NCBI GenBank assembly: GCA_000611775.1
Contig: KK106982.1
Location: 434,001 to 498,000, forward strand
Length of the DNA stretch: 64,000 bases
Source: Umbilicaria muhlenbergii
Taxonomy: Eukaryota; Ascomycota; Lecanoromycetes; Umbilicariales; Umbilicariaceae
Direction of reading: 5' to 3'
Below are positions 1 to 11,800 of this stretch, one piece after another. Under the pieces are notes generated by a model. That model had not been told where the DNA came from. It did no database searches and saw only the letters and a program-made list of their open reading frames with translations. Position 1 is the stretch's first letter. Every line of letters starts with the position of its first letter. A program made the translations under genes and the position numbers.

Positions 1-2559
1 GTAGCATATCTTCCATACAACAAGGAAGATGATTCTGCACTCACGGTCCTGCAAGAAACTAAAAAGGCTGTCGATCTCGGCTACTGGCCGCTGTATCGTT
101 GGAATCCTGGTAATGATAAGGAAGAACCGAGTTTCCAACTTGACTCGGAGCGTATCAAGCAAGAACTCGAAGAGTTCCTGAGGAGGGACAACCATCTGTC
201 ACAGCTGATGAGGAGACATCCTGATTTTTCGGCCAATCTCTCGGGATCTTATGGGAGCGAAGTGCGCGCTCTTCAAAAAAGGAAAGCAAAAGATGCGTAC
301 AACGCGATGCTTGAGGGTCTTTATGGTGCTCCGTTGACTGTATTGTTTGCATCAGATAATGGTAACGCAGAGAGCCTTGCGAAGCGCTTAAGTAATCGAG
401 GCAAAGCAAGAGGCCTGAAGACCATGGTCATGGCTATGGACGATTATCCTCTCGAGGATCTTGCAGGTGAAGAAAATGTAGTGCTAATTACCAGCACTGC
501 TGGCCAAGGCGAATTCCCGCAGAATGGGCTTACATTCTGGAATGCCATCAAAGACATCGCTGATCTGGACCTGTCTCCGATAAGCTTCGCTGTCTTCGCA
601 CTCGGCGATAGCCACTATTGGCCAAGGAAAGAGGACAAGATCTATTACAACAAGCCTGGAAAAGATCTTGATGCGAGAGTAGCATTCCTGGGAGGGAAGC
701 GTCTCACGGACGTGGGCCTTGGAGACGATCAAGACCCCGATGGCTACCAGACTGGCTACGGTGAGTGGGAGCCGAAACTGTGGCAGGCTCTTGGCGTCGA
801 CAAGGTGGAAGGACTGCCCGAAGAACCTCCTCCAATTACCAACGAGGATATCAAGATTCAGTCCAACTATCTCCGTGGCACGATCGCTGAAGGCCTCGAA
901 GACAACACCACCGGAGCCATCTCGGCAGCCGACCAGCAACTGACAAAGTTCCATGGCACTTATATGCAGGATGACCGGGACCTTAGAGATGAACGTAAAG
1001 CCCAAGGTCTAGAACCAGCTTACTCTTTCATGATACGGTGCAGACTTCCAGGCGGTGTTGCATCGCCCTCTCAATGGATGCAAATGGATGCTATCAGCAG
1101 CTCGTGCGGCAACGAGACCATGAAGCTCACGACGCGGCAGACGTTTCAATTCCACGGTGTCGTGAAGGGCAAATTACGGCCGGCGATGCGCGCTATCAAT
1201 AAAGCCCTGATGACTACGATAGCCGCCTGCGGAGACGTCAATCGTAACGTCATGTGTAGCAGTCTGCCAGAGAAGTCTGCTTACCACCGCGATGTCCACC
1301 AGGTATCAGCCAAGATTAGCGACCATCTTCTGCCGTCGACCACCGCTTACCACGAGATCTGGCTAAAGGATGAAGACGACAAGAAAACCCAAATCGCTGG
1401 CGATGCGATCGTAGATCACGAACCCCTTTACGGCCCGACATACCTCCCTCGAAAGTTCAAGATCACCATCGCTATCCCACCCCACAACGATACAGATGTC
1501 TACGCGCACGATATTGGCCTGATTGCTATCAAGGGTGCTAATGGCCGCCTAGAAGGATTTAATGTCCTTGCAGGTGGAGGCATGGGTGTCACACATAACA
1601 ACAAGAAGACTTACCCGCGGACAGGAAGTATGCTGGGTTATGCATCCGCCGATAAAATTCATCACGTCTGCGAGAAGGTCATGCTTGTTCAACGCGACCA
1701 TGGCGATCGTAAAAACCGCAAGCACGCCCGTCTAAAGTACACCATGGACGACATGGGTGTTGACGTTTTCCGTGGCAAAGTCGAAGAATTGCTCGGTCAT
1801 AAATTTGAAGAACCTCGCTACTTCGAATTCAAATCCAACATTGACACTTTTGGGTGGCAAAAAGATGAAACAGGTCAGAACCACTTTACATTTTTCATTG
1901 AGAACGGTCGGATAGAAGACACGGCCGAATTTCCGATGAGAACTGGACTCCGTGAGATGGCCAAGGTGCACAAGGGCGAGTTCCGCTTAACAGGAAATCA
2001 GCATTTGATCCTTTCCAACGTGCACGACGACGACTTGGAGAACATCAAGAACCTGATGAAGCAATATAAGCTCGACAACGTTCAGTTCTCCGGACTCCGT
2101 CTCAGTTCTTCCGCTTGCGTCGCTTTCCCCACATGCGGTCTTGCCATGGCAGAGTCAGAGCGGTACTTACCTGAACTCATCACCAAACTCGAGGGCTGTT
2201 TGGAGGAAAACGGACTTAAGCAAGATAGCATTGTTATGCGCATGACGGGATGCCCCAACGGCTGCGCACGACCTTGGCTGGCGGAGGTCGCTTTCGTCGG
2301 AAAGGCTTATGGGGCGTATAACATGTATCTTGGAGGAGGCTACCACGGGCAGAGGCTGAACAAGCTATATCGGAGTAGTATCCAAGAGGATGAGATCTTG
2401 GATATTATGAAGCCGTTGTTGAAGAGATATGCCCAGGAGAGGAAAGAGGGGGAGAGACTTGGAGACTTTACGATTCGCATCGGCATGATCAAACCGACTA
2501 CGGAAGGAAAGACGTTCCATGACGATGTCGCTGAAGAGGAATCAGGGGATGAGGCCTGA
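1..2559 (+). CDS. MET5: Sulfite reductase [NADPH] beta subunit (hemoprotein), 5' end cut by window
   Basis: Reduces sulfite to sulfide in the assimilatory sulfate pathway, using siroheme and a 4Fe-4S cluster with electrons from the flavoprotein alpha subunit. The frame is open from base 1, so about 852 codons are visible; the yeast protein is over 1,400 residues, so the N-terminal part lies outside. Order seen: a flavodoxin-like FMN domain (about 330-800), then the two nitrite/sulfite reductase repeats. The cluster ligands are present as CX5C (codons at 2116 and 2134) and CX3C within GCPNGC (codons at 2251 and 2263). The fused flavodoxin module is normal for fungal Met5. The stop is TGA at 2557-2559. 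No intron is apparent in the visible part. Family is certain; only the upstream boundary is unknown. Confidence 0.96.
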   Translation, partial: VAYLPYNKEDDSALTVLQETKKAVDLGYWPLYRWNPGNDKEEPSFQLDSERIKQELEEFLRRDNHLSQLMRRHPDFSANLSGSYGSEVRALQKRKAKDAYNAMLEGLYGAPLTVLFASDNGNAESLAKRLSNRGKARGLKTMVMAMDDYPLEDLAGEENVVLITSTAGQGEFPQNGLTFWNAIKDIADLDLSPISFAVFALGDSHYWPRKEDKIYYNKPGKDLDARVAFLGGKRLTDVGLGDDQDPDGYQTGYGEWEPKLWQALGVDKVEGLPEEPPPITNEDIKIQSNYLRGTIAEGLEDNTTGAISAADQQLTKFHGTYMQDDRDLRDERKAQGLEPAYSFMIRCRLPGGVASPSQWMQMDAISSSCGNETMKLTTRQTFQFHGVVKGKLRPAMRAINKALMTTIAACGDVNRNVMCSSLPEKSAYHRDVHQVSAKISDHLLPSTTAYHEIWLKDEDDKKTQIAGDAIVDHEPLYGPTYLPRKFKITIAIPPHNDTDVYAHDIGLIAIKGANGRLEGFNVLAGGGMGVTHNNKKTYPRTGSMLGYASADKIHHVCEKVMLVQRDHGDRKNRKHARLKYTMDDMGVDVFRGKVEELLGHKFEEPRYFEFKSNIDTFGWQKDETGQNHFTFFIENGRIEDTAEFPMRTGLREMAKVHKGEFRLTGNQHLILSNVHDDDLENIKNLMKQYKLDNVQFSGLRLSSSACVAFPTCGLAMAESERYLPELITKLEGCLEENGLKQDSIVMRMTGCPNGCARPWLAEVAFVGKAYGAYNMYLGGGYHGQRLNKLYRSSIQEDEILDIMKPLLKRYAQERKEGERLGDFTIRIGMIKPTTEGKTFHDDVAEEESGDEA

Positions 2560-2998
2560 ACGGGATTGCAAGAGTCAGATTTAGGATACCTTCAATGATT
2601 TGGTGAAAAGCGAGCATTGCATCCGTCGGTCCACTGGTGTCGAGCATTTTGAACTTAACGTTTTGTATACACCATGAAGACTATAATTGATATGTGCTCT
2701 ATATATGAGTTTCAAGACCCGCTTCACTATGCGTGCTGCAGGCGAGATTTAGATTATTCTACTGTGCAAAAGTACAGACAGGATATGATAATCCTACACC
2801 ATTCGTCTGTGCCAATTGCTCTTGATAAGCGCCGTCTGTATTTCTTCATATTGTAGTACCCCTCGTAGATGGAGTCAATTCCGTAGTCAACAAGGCCCAT
2901 TCGCCACAGCAGCGCTGGATCAAATCACACCATGATTATCGAAAAATTCCTAACAATCTCTAGTAATAGAATATAATTTTTAGCGTACCCATAGAGAA
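2560..2998. other. Intergenic stretch, tandem genes
   Basis: About 440 bp between the sulfite reductase stop and the methyltransferase start. It should hold the 3' UTR of the first and the promoter of the second gene. An AT-rich patch lies just before the ATG (about 2938-2990). A 60-codon open frame at 2674-2856 has no recognisable features and I do not call it a gene. Confidence 0.7.
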
Positions 2999-4447
2999 AT
3001 GTCATATACACCACCCCTATCACACCAACACCCACAACCTCTCCAAACCCAAGCTCCCTTCCTCACTCCTGCCCCCTCAATGGCCGCCCCCCAACCCCAA
3101 CCCTGCACCGCACTCCTCTACCAAAACCCTACCAAAACCACCACCCTCATCGACATTCCCACCTCCATCGCCCTAACCCAAGCCCAAGACCACCCCTCTT
3201 ATCCCAATACAGCAACTCTACTCTCATCCGCACCTCTCCAAACACCCTACGCGTCTACCGAGCCCAAGACCCTTGCCGCGAGAGCGAGAGTACTGGCGAG
3301 GTTGGATCCGGAAGATCGAGTCACGGATGAGGCGGTACAGGGTTTGATCGCGGCTGCGTTGGCGGAGATTAGGGAGGAGTATGGGGGTGCGTGGTGCCTA
3401 CCGCGGACGATCTCAAAAGTGCAGGCAGTTCGGCAGAACAAGAAGCGGAGACTCGGTGGTGGGGAGGGTGCAGGCGCTGCAGAGGTAGTCACGATGGAGC
3501 CGGAGATAGCTGTATCAACCGTAGGTAACAGTGTTACGCAACCACTAGAGCCGTTGAAGCTCTCTCCTACATCTACAATCGAAGCTTCCGCAATCGCCAA
3601 CCGTCTGATCCACAACCCGCATCCAACAGAGACCCAACTGCACCTTCTCCCCACGGCCCAACCCTACAGAATCCCTCCCCACTCGTCCTTCCACCTCAGC
3701 AGCATAACCCCCCATTCAACCACCTTCCTCTCGCAAGCAGCGTCCACCCTCCACCCTCTCCCCACCCCCACAGCCGGACCCGGCCAGTTCGATTTCATCC
3801 TCCTAGACCCGCCATGGGCGAACCGATCAGTCCGGCGCTCGAGCAGTTACAAGACCTCCGAAGAGTCGGATACCGATCCCTTGACCGCATTGAGCGGTGT
3901 GCTAGCCCGTCATATCCCCGCCCACGGATTGGTTGGCTGCTGGATCACCAACAAAGCAGCAAGCAGGCGGCAAGCACTGGAAGCGTTTCGGGCGTGGAAT
4001 GTGAAACTTATTGAGCAATGGGTGTGGGTGAAGACGACAGTCAAAGGCGAGCCGGTTACGGCTCTTGACGGTATCTGGAGGAAGCCGTATGAGATATTCT
4101 TGCTCGGGAGGAGGAGGGGCCGAAACGAGATTGTGGAGGAAGTGGAGGAAGCACGACGGCAGGATGGCGTTGTGAAACGTGTTATTGTGGGAGTGCCGGA
4201 CATGCATTCTCGGAAGCCATGTCTAAAGGAGCTGATTGCGCCGATGATGGAGGATCGAGATGCGTATCGGGGTTTGGAGATCTTTGCGAGGAACTTGACG
4301 GCGGGATATTGCGCTTGGGGTGACGAGGTTCTGAAATTCAACTGGGGTGGTCATTGGTCGAAGGATGCTATAGCAGTTGGTGCATCAGCGTCTTTGCACA
4401 TGCCGGAATCTAGGGTAACATCGACGTTTACTTCCGTGCAAGGTTGA
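2999..4447 (+). CDS. MT-A70 family (METTL4-like) adenine N6-methyltransferase
   Basis: Single-exon gene, 482 residues. The C-terminal half carries the MT-A70 core: the catalytic DPPW motif at residues about 270-273, preceded by the FDFILL strand, then WITNKA, the WVWVKTT strand and KPYEIFLLGRR near the end, the arrangement seen in METTL4 proteins rather than METTL3/METTL14. The N-terminal 150 residues are Pro/Gln/Thr-rich and look disordered. The family transfers methyl from S-adenosylmethionine to N6 of adenine; METTL4 relatives have been linked to U2 snRNA and to DNA, and the sequence cannot say which applies here. It converges with ATP25, the two stops about 100 bp apart. The start is the first ATG after an AT-rich leader with no in-frame alternative upstream. 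Confidence 0.88.
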   Translation: MSYTPPLSHQHPQPLQTQAPFLTPAPSMAAPQPQPCTALLYQNPTKTTTLIDIPTSIALTQAQDHPSYPNTATLLSSAPLQTPYASTEPKTLAARARVLARLDPEDRVTDEAVQGLIAAALAEIREEYGGAWCLPRTISKVQAVRQNKKRRLGGGEGAGAAEVVTMEPEIAVSTVGNSVTQPLEPLKLSPTSTIEASAIANRLIHNPHPTETQLHLLPTAQPYRIPPHSSFHLSSITPHSTTFLSQAASTLHPLPTPTAGPGQFDFILLDPPWANRSVRRSSSYKTSEESDTDPLTALSGVLARHIPAHGLVGCWITNKAASRRQALEAFRAWNVKLIEQWVWVKTTVKGEPVTALDGIWRKPYEIFLLGRRRGRNEIVEEVEEARRQDGVVKRVIVGVPDMHSRKPCLKELIAPMMEDRDAYRGLEIFARNLTAGYCAWGDEVLKFNWGGHWSKDAIAVGASASLHMPESRVTSTFTSVQG

Positions 4448-4550
4448 GGTCGCTGCAAGATGATAGCACCCGAGATGCTCCTGCACTGGCCACTATGTAT
4501 GCAGGAAGCCGTAGCCGGGAGCTTGTTCTCTAGCCATGTACGCGCGGCCG

Positions 4551-6746
4551 TTATGCTTCTGTGTGTCCGAGGCCCGACAAGCATTGATTCCACAAAGTCG
4601 ACCATTCTCCTCTCTCGTTCAGTTGCTCGGCTACGGCATTTTCAATGTCCGGTTCTGCCACTCGCACGCACTCCATTACTGCTTCTGCCACCGCACCTTC
4701 TAACCTCACCGGTGGTTCTTCCATCTGCATCTCTGGTACCCAAGTCCTGAGAACCTCCATGCATTGAGCTTGATGCGCGGTTGACGCCACGGAACGGTAC
4801 ATTAGAATGTAATGGTCCGCCGATCTCGATTGCCCTTGTCCTGCGATTCTACGCCAATGACGCCAGAAATCCGTCCAGGCATAGATGTTTGCATACGTTT
4901 GCAGTGTGCGAAGTTGAGACCGGGCGTTGGTGATTTGTAAGCCATTTAGATGCATTGTCCGCAACAAGACTTGCAGTGCCCCGTTCGTATCTGATTTGGG
5001 TGTTTGAGCAAGCGTCGCAACTTCAAGCAGCATCATGAAGATCTCTTCGGTCACAATGTTGAGCCCACTAAGGCTCATATCTTTCAAGACATAAGCGGCT
5101 CTCTGGACAGAAAGCTTGGACGCAGCTCGAACGCGACCATCCGCGTCAGTTGCTTCCGGCCCGTCATGGATCTTGGGCCCGCGAAAAAGGAGAATGGTTC
5201 GGAATAGCTTAACATAGGTTGCTTCGGAAATGCTGACCCCCGATGCTCGCATTTCTTTGTACTGATTGAGAAGATTGTGGGTGGCGTAGCGCCGATGTCG
5301 AATCTCGGTGGCGTAGCAGTGTAGATCTAATCGACATTCCCAATGCTCGGCGCTTGGGAAGAGAGGATATGATCCATAAAACGAGGCGAGGAAAGAGGTG
5401 GAGTCGTAATCCTTTGGGCCTTTACCAAGAACTTCGATCGCGTCCTCCCTCGGGAGACTCTTTAAATAGTTAAGATGAGTGCGAAGGGCCAGAAGATCCC
5501 CCACAGCGCTGAAGTGATCTGGCTGATTTGGGCTGTTCTGGTACTGAGGAACGCTATATTCGGTATTTCGAGGAGGTTCGGGGTAGTTTCTGGAGGGAGC
5601 CTGTAGCCTGGGCTCAACACTTGACGAGTCCAGTCCTACGTAGTCAGGCTCTTCCTGAATACCTTGACCCTGGGCGTTCAATCTGGCGCTAGTATGCAAG
5701 CCTCTGCTTTGTGTCTGAACCGTCATTGGCGATTTCGGGTAGCTAGGGTTAGCAATAGAGGAGATATTAGACATTAGGCGCTCGTTCACTAGAGGAATTC
5801 GACCCACCTCTTCCTCCTGTTCATACTCTTGACGTAGTCTCAAATCTTCAGCCTCCTTCTTCTCATGCCGTCTCAGTATACCTCCCCACAAGCTTTCAAG
5901 ATCTAGCTGTTCCCGCTTCTCCTCCGTGAGCATCTGTACAACTACTCTAACCCCTGTTCCGCGGCTCCCAAAGCCTACGAACCCCTCTGGCTCTATAGCA
6001 TCTTCCGTACTTTCTTCGATTGTTCCGATATTGACACACACCCAGCCTGTTCTCACTCCATCGTCTCTGTCATTGCTATCCGAAGATCCAACGCTCCCCA
6101 AAAGTTTTGCTCGACGAGCTTTCCTCCTCAACTTCAACTTCAGCTCGTTACGTCCAAGTAAACCGTCAGCGTAAGGTCTCAGGCCGTGTGTCGTCCGTAG
6201 CCATCTGCATAATCGGTCGGCCGAAACATGAAGATGTTTTTCGCTACGAGCGCTACCGACGATCATGAGAAGATTTGCTCCGAGTGCAGCGGGTGGATCG
6301 AGCTTGCGGAGATCGAAGAGGGTGAGATCGTCGAGGCCAAGTTCGATAGATATGTGCTCGAGGATGGGTTGAAGTAGGGTTGGAGGATTTGGAGGAAGCT
6401 CTGGTAGCTGCTGGCGGTCCGATAATGGGCTGGTTTGCCGTTGGGGGGTTTGCACCTGAAGGTACCAGGGCACAGAAGCCTCGCTTGCCCCTCCCACAGT
6501 ATTTGGGGCATCCTCGTCCCCAGGGAGTACTTCTCTATCTGGTGTATTCTGCTCTTGTGGTTGGAGCTCCGAACGAACAGCAGATGATGCTTGAAAGGCT
6601 CGGCGTGGTATAAGCACGCGTTGCGTGTTAGATGGCGCTGGTACAGCACGTAATGAGACGCCTGCAACAGACGCAAAGGCGCTGAGTACAGAGATGCGGC
6701 ATTGAATGCATCGTGCACTCGAGATGACAGTTCTGTTGATCAACAT
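4551..6746 (-). CDS. ATP25: ATP25-like mitochondrial mRNA stability protein
   Basis: Single-exon, 731-residue protein. In yeast Atp25 is split: the N-terminal part aids ring assembly of ATP synthase subunit 9 and the C-terminal part stabilises its mitochondrial mRNA (known of the family). Here the first 50 residues are Arg/Ser/Ala-rich with few acids, as in a mitochondrial presequence. Residues about 110-250 form a ribosome-silencing-factor (RsfS/Iojap) type domain, with LTLFDLRKLDPP and LLMIVGSARSEKHLH. This is followed by a long disordered Gln/Pro/Ser stretch and a helical C-terminal domain from about residue 410. Length exceeds the yeast protein (about 610) mainly through the linker. It diverges from NMD3 with about 208 bp between starts. 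Confidence 0.9.
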   Translation of the reverse strand: MLINRTVISSARCIQCRISVLSAFASVAGVSLRAVPAPSNTQRVLIPRRAFQASSAVRSELQPQEQNTPDREVLPGDEDAPNTVGGASEASVPWYLQVQTPQRQTSPLSDRQQLPELPPNPPTLLQPILEHISIELGLDDLTLFDLRKLDPPAALGANLLMIVGSARSEKHLHVSADRLCRWLRTTHGLRPYADGLLGRNELKLKLRRKARRAKLLGSVGSSDSNDRDDGVRTGWVCVNIGTIEESTEDAIEPEGFVGFGSRGTGVRVVVQMLTEEKREQLDLESLWGGILRRHEKKEAEDLRLRQEYEQEEEVGRIPLVNERLMSNISSIANPSYPKSPMTVQTQSRGLHTSARLNAQGQGIQEEPDYVGLDSSSVEPRLQAPSRNYPEPPRNTEYSVPQYQNSPNQPDHFSAVGDLLALRTHLNYLKSLPREDAIEVLGKGPKDYDSTSFLASFYGSYPLFPSAEHWECRLDLHCYATEIRHRRYATHNLLNQYKEMRASGVSISEATYVKLFRTILLFRGPKIHDGPEATDADGRVRAASKLSVQRAAYVLKDMSLSGLNIVTEEIFMMLLEVATLAQTPKSDTNGALQVLLRTMHLNGLQITNARSQLRTLQTYANIYAWTDFWRHWRRIAGQGQSRSADHYILMYRSVASTAHQAQCMEVLRTWVPEMQMEEPPVRLEGAVAEAVMECVRVAEPDIENAVAEQLNERGEWSTLWNQCLSGLGHTEA

Positions 6747-6954
6747 TGTCGTCTGTAGGTTGTTGAATGAAATCCCCTATCACGAGTATATGCATGTCTC
6801 CCAGTTCGAAAGCTCCAATAGAGTCTGCATGCAAGGCTGCAAGGCTGTAAGGCTGAATCTGACGTGGGGCAAACTTTCGATAAAGTCGAGGCGCTCTGCT
6901 GCACTTTGACTCAACTTGGCCTACATAAATTTTCTACCTCTCACCCGATCAAAG

Positions 6955-8577
6955 ATGTCTATGGATTTAGATGCTCCAGTGTCAATAGCTCCTGTGCCTG
7001 CGATCCAGCAAAACGGTGCAACGTAAGTTCTCTGTTCGCGCATCGCCACGCCTTTACTCACACACTCTTCTAGGATCTTATGCTGCAACTGTGGCGCCCC
7101 AATAGATGGCACATCTTCTGCCGGCGCACTATGCTACGACTGCGTGAAGCTGACGGTCGACATCTCTGAAGGCATACAGAGAGAGGCGACACTACACATA
7201 TGCAGAGACTGCGAACGATGGCTACAACCGCCCGCTCATTGGATCACAGCTGCGCCGGAATCAAGAGAACTCCTTGCCCTCTGTCTACGGAAGCTGAGGG
7301 GTCTTTCAAAAGTGCGAATTATTGATGCAAGTTTTATATGGACAGAACCACATTCGCGCCGGGTGAAAGTCAAAATCACTATACAGCAAGAGGCTTTTCA
7401 AGGGACGATTCTGCAACAAACGTTCGAAGTGGAGTACGTGGTAGCCTACCACCAATGTCCGGATTGCGCAAAGTCCTTCACGGCAAATACGTGGCGGGCT
7501 GTCGTTCAGGTACGGCAGAAGGTGCCACACAAGCGGACTTTCCTTTACTTGGAACAACTCATCCTCAAGCACTCGGCGCACAAGGACACCATCAACATTA
7601 AGGAAGTGAAAGACGGTCTCGACTTCTTCTATGCGCAACGAAATCATGCCGAGAAGTTCGTCGACTTCCTCACGTCGATCGCCCCAGTACGAACGAAGAA
7701 GTCACAAGAGCTGATTTCGATGGACATACATACATCGACCAAATCCTACAAGTTCTCGTTTTCAGTCGAACTCGTACCCATATGTAAGGACGACCTAGTA
7801 TGTCTACCAGTGAAACTCGCAAAGTCTGTCGGCAACATATCTCCGTTGACGCTCTGTTACCGCGTCGGCACCTCCCTCAACCTCTTAGACCCTAGCACTC
7901 TCCAAACAGCCGATGTCTCCACTCCGATATACTGGCGCTCACCCTTTACTTCTCTCGCCGACGTACAAGAGCTGGTTGAGTTCGTCGTAATGGACATCGA
8001 GCCCCTCGGTCCTCGAAAAGGACGATTTGTGCTGGCCGAAGCCACTGTTGCCCGAGCCTCCGACCTCGGCGTCAACGACACCACCTACTACACTCGAACG
8101 CACCTGGGCGATATCCTCCATCCCGGCGACACAGTCATGGGCTACCATCTAACCGGCACCAACTTCAACAATCCACAGTTCGAAGCACTAGAAGAGAGTA
8201 ACGCGTCCTCCAGCATCCCAGACGTCTTGCTTGTCAAGAAATTCTACGCCCGCAAGAAGAAGAACAAGGCCCGGAACTGGCGTCTCAAGCGCATGAACAA
8301 GGAAGAAGGCGAAGTGCTGCCGAAGAAACAAGACCAAGAGCGCATGGAACGGGATTTCGAGATGTTCTTGCGAGATGTGGAAGAGGATACGGAGTTGAGG
8401 AGTACATTGGCGCTGTATAAAGCACAACAGGCGAAACGGGAGAAAGATCGTATGGAAGGTGTGGAGAGGGCGAGTGTGGCGGAGACGGAGGGGACGGAGG
8501 ATGAAGATGTGCCAAAGATCGATATGAACGAGTTGTTGGATGAGTTCGATGAACTCACTGTTGAAGACGAGGAATGA
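6955..8577 (+). CDS. NMD3: NMD3, 60S ribosomal subunit export adaptor
   Basis: Adaptor that binds the joining face of the nascent 60S subunit and recruits exportin Crm1. Two exons, 6955-7022 and 7074-8577, joined in phase through a 51-nt intron with GTAAGT donor and TAG acceptor; 523 residues, matching the usual size. The N-terminus has the paired CX2C zinc-binding motifs (CCNC, CYDC, CRDC, CPDC within the first 120 residues). The middle is the eIF5A/OB-like region, and the tail is very acidic and Lys-rich, as expected for the region carrying the nuclear export signal. The first exon is needed to complete the first zinc motif, which supports this start. It shares a short divergent promoter with ATP25. 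Confidence 0.95.
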
Positions 8578-8878
8578 GGTGCATTTCATAACTTGCGTCA
8601 AAGAGGTTTTGGGGCATAGGGAATTGGTGATGGTCGCTATGCTTGTGCACCATTGATCGGCTTATGGGTATCTACCTGGCGCTTTGCAGGCATGGGGCTT
8701 CACCGGGACAACCAGGATTTACAATTCATTACTTTGTTATGACTTGCGTCTCGCTCTCTCATAGCCATCATGTATACAATACTCACCCAACTCCCACGCT
8801 TCCAATCCACAGCCTCCCGCAATGACACCATACCCATGCTCGAGATCTAACATCGCCCCCACCAACCTAACCAGCCAT
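8578..8878. other. Convergent 3' flanks of NMD3 and DDB1
   Basis: About 300 bp containing the two 3' UTRs. I see no RNA gene or conserved coding frame here. Confidence 0.6.
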
Positions 8879-11800
8879 CTAATGCAGCCTCCGCAAACTC
8901 TCCACCATCCCCCTCACATCCTCTACATCGACCCCCAAACCCTCCACAATCTCTTCCTGCACCCTTGGACTACAATCCAAGAACCGCTCCACCAAATCTC
9001 CGTCCACAAAGCGAAATGGCTCTTCCGCTTGCCGTACCGAGTTCTTGAAGGCCCGGTACTTGTTAAACGGCATATTGCCCGGACTGTGCACGAACGTGGC
9101 GATATTCGCCTGTAAGCGCATGAGGAGGTCTTGCTTGCTGGGCGCAATGAGCGCGAAGAGGTAGATGGAGCCTTCGACCTACCACCAACATCTGTGTCAG
9201 CGCGCAATTACTCTTGAGTGACGATCCAACGACTCACCGTCCCCAAAAACGCCCTCGGCACCACCACCGCATCCCCCCCCACCGGCACATTAACCCTCCT
9301 AATCCTGTTAACCATCTCCCCCAGCAAAACCTCACTCTGCACCTCCAACCGCCTACGATCATCCTCTGTCACGCCCGCCGAATTCCGATGCAGCACCATC
9401 AGATTGCCCTCGGCGTCCGATTCCAAAAACGTGTCGTCCGCGACCTGCGCGACGGCCGTGGCCCAGGCGGTTTGGAAATGGCGCGCCACTTCGACGAGGG
9501 TGTCGGGGAGGCCGGCGAGGCCGCGGCGGAATTCGATGATGGAGACGCTTTTCATGAGGTCGGCGATGGCGATGGTGGTGCCGGTGATGGAGAGGTCGAT
9601 GGGGGCGGTGGAAGTGCGGTAGCTGGCTAGTTTGGTGAGGGAGCCGTATTGGAAGGCGTAGACGACGACCTGGGAGGCTTGGGGTTAGCTTTGTTGTGCT
9701 GTATTTTGAGGCGGGGGGTGGTGCCCACTGTTTTGATGAGGGCGGCGACGATGTTGCCGGCTACTACACCCAGGGCTCTGCAGGCGCCTTTTACGGCCAA
9801 TTCGGTCACGATCTTCAACGTTCTTTCCGGAGTGACCTCGAAGACAATGATCCGGCCGCGAACGGCATCGTCGCGCTCGTCATCAAGGTACGCGGTGCCG
9901 ACGACGAATCTTTCTGTGATCTTGCCATTTCCTTCGTCAAGGTCGGCTCTGATGACGCTTTCCACCAGTTCGTCCTCATTCAATTCGTACGTATCAAGCT
10001 CCTTGAAGAGCACCTCGTCCGCGAGTTTGAAATGACTTTGTATAATCTCGAGGCTACCCTGCATGGCCCGCCTGATAGTTCCCAAGCCGAACGCTTTGAG
10101 CTTCGTCGAGTAAGCTACCCTTCGTACTGTCTCATGGACTGGTAATGTTTGAACATGCGTCGTCCGCTCCGTATCCACCAAGGCTATTTTCAGGTCTTCC
10201 GGTGTGGCAATAGCGATGGCGCCTGGGTAAGCTTCCGAGTCGAATTGACAGATGCAGGTTGCCTTTTCCGCTGTTACCGCCGAATAAACTATCCGGCCCT
10301 CCGAACCGTATATCAAACTTGGGTGCTCGCATGTTGCAAAGACATTGAAGAGCCCATCACCTCTAGGTAGTGCTTTGAAATCAGCGTGCTGGGTCCCGAG
10401 TATAATGCTTTTCTTGGCGAAGAGGGTGAATTTGTCCGTATCCATGGAGAATGTAATGACGTTTCCATCAGCCATGGCGACGAACAGAGTTGGAGGTTGT
10501 TCAGGTAGAATTCGTGTGAGAAGAACAGAGCGTGGCACGGCCCCAGCTTCATCCCCAACAGTAACAGTCTCTATAGATTCCAGCGTACCGAGCCTGAGGA
10601 TTGCAACCGCAGCGGTTTGCCAGAAACCAATGATGCAAATCCCGGACAATGCAGATGGTATAGTGAGACAAGCAATCTGGCTCTGTGTACCGTACTCTTT
10701 CCGCGTTACAACTCCTAGCTCCTCAGCAAGCGACAGAATGACTGCCTCAATGCCACCAATCGATAAGGCAACATGCTGATCATTCGCGGATGCAGCTGTG
10801 ATGGCCTGCCCTTCCGGCGACGACCACTCAGACACCAGCATTCCATTTTCTAGATCAAGAAGCCGAACGGAGAAGCTTGTTATCTGGAGTAGACGATCTT
10901 GTGGGAGGTTAGAGGCAAGAAGTGTACCTTCTGATAGCGTTAATCCTTTGTAGTCATCTACCTCCTCAACCTCTCCTTCTGAGCTAAACTTAAATACTCT
11001 TGTTTCATCCACAAACGAAACAACGAGTACATCTGTACGCTCAGTACTGCTCCTTGATCGCAGTGGAAAGAGGTTCGTGATGTGATCCATCTCGCCCAAT
11101 ACACCCAGCTCTTCTAGGCCGACTCCACTTCGGACACTTCGCAAGCTGCCATCTTGGAACGCTCCAGAGCCTGTGACTATACGTGCCTGCCCGGAAGAAT
11201 ATTCATTGGTTTGTCCCTCGCCAGCTCGGCTTCCCATATCCATCACCGTAAAGTCCAATATGGGAGCGATGTTCGAGATCGTCTGTACCAGACTGATCGA
11301 TTTGTCCTGGATCTTGACGACTTGCGAATCACCTTGATGAGAGCCTACAAAGACGTAGCCACCTTCGAGATATACCAAAACGGAAGCCCTCGAAGTTTCA
11401 CCAATGGCATTAAACTCCCAGCCAGATACGGTATTATTATCTTCAAGCATCAACAGCAGAAGGTATAGTTTGCCAAATTCGTCCGCGAGAAGCCATCTCT
11501 GAGAATCGATTTGCTCCCATGTAACGAACATTGTCTGTTTTTTTAGTGGCTCAAACAGCCTCTCCTCGTCCGCATCATTGACATACGAGATTGATGTCTC
11601 AGCAAGAATAAGCATACCGTCTAATAATGTCAGTATCGATATACTCAAGCATTGGCTAGAACACATACATGTAGGAGCAGGTACAGGGATCAAATGGCTG
11701 GACCCCAATTCGAGATCCGCATAGGAGCTCTCAACCTTTTCAAACTCCGCACTTCCCGGCTCACCACTACCACCGGCCGTATAATCCAAAGTCCTAACCG

